Source of the DNA: Polytrichum commune
Lineage: Eukaryota; Streptophyta; Polytrichopsida; Polytrichales; Polytrichaceae
Direction of reading: 5' to 3'
DNA length: 64,000 nt
NCBI GenBank assembly: GCA_950295325.1
Contig: OX485806.1
Span: 22,506,001 to 22,570,000, forward strand
The position numbers and the translations under genes were made by a program. A model generated the notes under the pieces. That model had not been told where the DNA came from, did no database searches, and saw only the letters and a program-made list of their open reading frames with translations. Positions 61,401-64,000 of this stretch are shown in pieces. The stretch's first letter is position 1. Each line of letters opens with the position of its first letter.

Positions 61401-63933
61401 TTGAGGATAACAACAATAGAAATTAATGAGTTGAGATAATTGACTGAGTTGGGGAACTACCAACTATTCTTCCAATATATTCATAAACCCGGCTATGAAA
61501 GGAGTGTTTTTCTAACAAATTCATAACATACTATCATTGACTTCTCCATGACTTTCACAATTTGTAACCATGATAGAAACTTGATAACCAACCAACACTG
61601 GTAGAAACCCATCACTTGAACTGAATAATGTAGATTTGACTTTATTATCATCATGATTTCTGAACCAACAGGGGGTTGAGCCACCCATGCCATTCACATG
61701 CCCTTCACATGCCGACCGCATATTGAATGGCAACTCCAGGACAGAAAATAGCAACCAATGAAACATGTAATTTGCATTCAACCCAGTCATTAAGGAGGCA
61801 AGAATGTATATCAGGATACCTCGAGCAGAACAGCTTCAATTTCGAGAGATGAGATTTTATAGCCCCCTGACTTAATTATGTCCACACTTGTCCCTGTAGT
61901 GAAACAATGGCAGTTGAAATCTGATACTCTATTCACCACTTCCTAAGTGCCAATACATAGATTTCTCATGCAAAATCCAGAAATTTGGGGTACACCAAAC
62001 AAAGGAAGGTAAGCTAGGAGATTAGAAAGCAAAAATACCAAACAAAGGATTCTCACAGAAGCACCAAGGACACAAGTCATTGGCATAACGATTCTAGCAC
62101 TTTCAGAGGTTGATGAGAAATAGGGTCCATTGTATACATACGTCCAAGAATTTTGTAATATCCATTTTCTCTAGTAACTGTGTCCCCAGTTTCGAAGAAT
62201 CCATCATCCCTGAAAGATTGACTTGTAATCTGCCAAACCCAAGTCCCCAATGGTGTTCATAAGAAAATAAAAGTTACATCCACCCTACCATAAACCACAA
62301 TGAGCTGCATATTTATTTCAGGCCTATTGAATTTCAAGAGATTTTTATTGTGTACCTGTGGTAATCTCCAATATTCATGAAACATTCCAGGACTCTTAAT
62401 GCACAGATTTCCAATACCCTCATCACTCTCCTCATCTTCTTCGATCAGCACCTGAAATCATTTACACACAGGAATTTTACTCAAGTTACTCTTTGCAACT
62501 TCAAGAAGAGGCAAGATTGAACTGTCAATAATAATTTAGCTATAGAGATTTCTCCAAACCTTCTTCTAATAACATAAATTTGGACCAGATGGGTCACTGC
62601 ATAGTGAAGGAGTGGATACAATTTAGTAAAATCTATCTCAAAGATAACAAAATGAATCAAAATTATCAACCTCAATGCCAGGTAAAGGCTCCCCAACAAA
62701 ACCTGGCCTCCTCTCACCACTAAGAGGATTCGACAGTGCCATGCCAAACTGCAAAAAGAATGGGCAATGTTATATTCCTTTGTTAGGAGCCACGAAGCAC
62801 ATAAAGCTTCATGGTGGATTAGAAGCAACAGTATAGTATAAGTCTGTCACACTCAAGAGATAAGAACACGATTACAAGGGGTCAAATAAACATCACGACA
62901 CTACATGATAGACATATTTCACATTAAAAGAGCACTGTAGTAATTGAATAAAATCAAAATAAGGCCTAACCCTCAGAGACTAAGGAATTATTCCATATTA
63001 CCTCAGTCATTCCATAACGTTCGAGAAGGCGATGGCCTGTTACATTCTCCCATTTCTCCATCACTGGTTGTGGGAGTGCTGACGATCCACACATCTGGTG
63101 CCAACAAACCAATATTGTCACTTAAAACACTGTGCTGGATTTTGCTTTGTTATTGGGCGGGCTTTTTTGTCCTGAATTCCCACCTTATTCAGGGCATAGC
63201 AATACAGCAAGACCAGGGCATTATGTGGGCACATAATGCGGCCGGCTCAAAATCCAGCATTGGGTTTTAAGTAGGGCAGGACCTTGCAAAGCGGGCTTCC
63301 TGCCCTCAAGGCAAGGCCCTTCATTTCTGGAAAGCCCTCCCCTTAGGGCATTACCTTATGCTTACATATCCTGAACAATAGACAATATTCTAAAGGGCAA
63401 CCTTTTAGAAATCCTTTACACTACAAAGGTGGTTGTGGTTGTGATTGTGATTGTGATTTACCACCACAATCAACCACAACTATAGTTTTTGTCATTCACA
63501 CTTCCTGTGGTGCAAATCCTTGTGGTTGTGGGTGATGGTGGGATCAGATTTCCAGATCGCAATCTATCAATGGTCTAGGCTCTTGGACTCGAGAGGAGAC
63601 CACTATCTGTATTTATTTATCCTTGTTGGCCTTGGTTGTAGGGCTGAAGTTGTTGCCTCCTCAACTTTCTTACTGGTCCTTGACTTTGAAGCTCTCTAGT
63701 GGTGCCACATGAGCACAAACAACCACTCAGAATCCTAAGTTTGATGGGGTAGAGGGTGGTTAAGGTTATGGTTAGCATTGATTATGCCTTTTCCATGGAA
63801 ATAGAACCAAAGAAAGTAAACCACAAAAATTTACCATAAGGCGCAACTTGGTAGCAGCCAAGGAATACTCTTTCTGGTCCTCCTCATCCAGGAGGTCATA
63901 CCCTTGAAGGAGTCGCACATAAATTGTTGGCAC
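58381..63933 (-). CDS. AAE13: malonyl-CoA synthetase-type acyl-activating enzyme, C-terminal half (9 exons; N-terminal part outside window)
   Basis: Family role: AAE13/ACSF3/MatB enzymes join malonate to CoA with ATP, giving malonyl-CoA, AMP and PPi; in plants they act in cytosol and mitochondria and clear malonate. Exons in transcript order: 63933-63835, 63094-63002, 62748-62671, 62451-62356, 62229-62142, 61893-61820, 60631-60452, 59738-59685 and 58434-58381. Phases join through 271 residues to a TGA. Adenylate-forming motifs are all present: [30 protein letters not shown] (hinge) and LPRNPMGK with the C-domain catalytic Lys. [19 protein letters not shown] is diagnostic of the malonyl-CoA synthetase branch. 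The ATP-binding P-loop-like motif and any targeting peptide lie upstream of the window. Confidence 0.93.
58640..58990. repeat. dispersed repeat in last AAE13-like intron
   Basis: GGTTACTATTTCCAACTTGT, ATACAAGATGGTTAGCGAAT and TCAAAGTGAAGATTCTCGTG match the 30,070 and 44,150 copies in the same order. The right end carries CATTCATATATAGGTGTTCG, a variant of the recurrent CACTCAAATATAGGTGTCC motif. Confidence 0.72.
59685..59738 (-). CDS. AAE13: AAE13-like short exon with catalytic-Lys motif
   Basis: Eighteen codons read [18 protein letters not shown], with the conserved Lys needed for adenylation at the end. The acceptor is CTACAG and the donor AAG/GTTTAT. It is too short for ORF scans and was found by searching for the missing motif. 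Confidence 0.93.
59816..60430. repeat. intronic tandem triplication, about 235 bp per unit, in the AAE13-like gene
   Basis: TTGATCAG or its variant occurs at 59,825, 60,062 and 60,295, spacing about 237 and 233 bp. Shared strings include TAGTGTATGTAACACTTGA, TTGCTTCAACTAAACCTACA and CATCATTTAATAACAT. Units have diverged visibly. They lie between the 60,452 and 59,738 exon borders. Confidence 0.85.
60452..60631 (-). CDS. AAE13: AAE13-like exon (C-terminal domain)
   Basis: Sixty codons read [20 protein letters not shown], then [10 protein letters not shown] and [13 protein letters not shown]. The acceptor is TCTGCAG and the donor AAG/GTGTTT. The [10 protein letters not shown] string is typical of the family. 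Confidence 0.95.
60785..61090 (-). repeat. single copy of the dispersed repeat that seeds the 69-bp satellite
   Basis: Read on the minus strand it contains TTTGGTGGGTATGTCAAGGT, GAGAATCTTT and TTCTTGCATGGTA in the same order as 48,785-48,960. It also has one diverged 69-bp unit (GATATTTGGTGGGTATG; ATCAAAGATCCTACCCATGG). Many GGTATCAA/TTGATACC strings occur. It lies in an intron of the AAE13-like gene. Confidence 0.8.
61820..61893 (-). CDS. AAE13: AAE13-like exon with hinge motif
   Basis: Two bases complete Arg, then [20 protein letters not shown] and VLLE. This is the hinge motif around which the C-terminal domain rotates between half-reactions. The acceptor is CTACAG and the donor GAG/GTATCC. 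Confidence 0.94.
62142..62229 (-). CDS. AAE13: AAE13-like exon with TGD motif
   Basis: It encodes [20 protein letters not shown], then ENGYYKILG plus one base. The Asp of TGD binds the ribose hydroxyls of ATP in this superfamily. The donor C/GTATGT is phase 1, and the codon is completed by the next exon to Arg. Confidence 0.93.
62356..62451 (-). CDS. AAE13: AAE13-like exon
   Basis: It encodes [20 protein letters not shown], then [21 protein letters not shown] is conserved in plant AAE13. The acceptor is TTTCAG and the donor CAG/GTACAC. Confidence 0.93.
62671..62748 (-). CDS. AAE13: AAE13-like exon
   Basis: It encodes [20 protein letters not shown], then PLPGIE, matching MA-SNPL-G-R--G-VG-PLPG of the family. 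The acceptor is TTTGCAG and the donor a weak GAG/GTTGAT. It is 26 codons. Confidence 0.93.
63002..63094 (-). CDS. AAE13: AAE13-like exon with RYGMTE motif
   Basis: It encodes [20 protein letters not shown], then [11 protein letters not shown]. This is the adenine/acyl-binding core motif of the family. The acceptor is CACCAG and the donor GAG/GTAATA. Confidence 0.95.
63095..63834. other. AAE13-like intron with repeat-like inserts
   Basis: It holds a GC-rich stretch bounded by inverted TGCTGGATTTTG (about 63,131) and CAAAATCCAGCA (about 63,247), then a GGTTGTGATTGTGATTGTG tract mirrored by CACAATCAACCACAAC (63,430-63,480). Both look like small inserted inverted-repeat elements. Confidence 0.5.
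63835..63933 (-). CDS. AAE13: AAE13-like exon (first in window)
   Basis: It encodes [20 protein letters not shown], then [13 protein letters not shown], matching the VPTMY-RLI-GY block and the KLRLM strand before the GSSALP motif. The acceptor is ATGCAG and the donor ATG/GTAAAT. It is 33 codons in phase 0. Confidence 0.92.
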
Positions 63934-64000
63934 CTGCATCCAACATAAAGGTTAATTAAGGGGACAAATATTGCTTGCAGTCAACTATTGTATCCTGGAG

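Overview
The window is nuclear DNA of a land plant. Two plant genes have many short introns, plant-type proteins and GT-AG junctions, and between them lie about 45 kb of small inverted-repeat elements, satellites and transposon remnants. I cannot place the species. There are no bacterial operons, rRNA genes, credible tRNA genes or CRISPR arrays. Gene names rest on family sequence knowledge and not on a database search.

Left end (1 to about 11,000, minus strand): a nearly complete VARICOSE/EDC4-type gene, the scaffold of the mRNA decapping complex. Thirteen coding exons can be placed by reading phase and by conservation. The stop codon lies just outside base 1, and the N-terminal start is not settled (ATG at 10,381, or a spliced upstream exon starting at 11,013). 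Its introns carry foldback elements, one with a nested MITE, and one intron is a diverged triplication of about 250 bp.

Middle (about 11,000 to 58,300): no host gene I can support. It holds a truncated Tigger/pogo DDE transposon (22,470-24,265) inside a locally duplicated segment, a truncated hAT element with an exact 8-bp target-site duplication (55,841-57,442), a degenerate Copia-like LTR with primer-binding site (about 32,180-32,585), a 177-bp satellite (about 38,000-39,190), a 205-bp triplet array (39,835-40,475), a 69-bp satellite (48,240-48,800) and many MITE-like families. Long G homopolymers are also present, one of 30 G.

Right end (58,381 to beyond 64,000, minus strand): the C-terminal half of a malonyl-CoA synthetase-type acyl-activating enzyme (AAE13/ACSF3/MatB family). 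Nine exons are placed, ending in a stop codon at 58,381. Its N-terminal half is outside the window. One intron is also a triplication (about 235 bp), and another carries a single copy of the dispersed repeat from which the 69-bp satellite at 48 kb appears to have been amplified.

The two host genes share no pathway; they are simply neighbours separated by a transposon-rich block.
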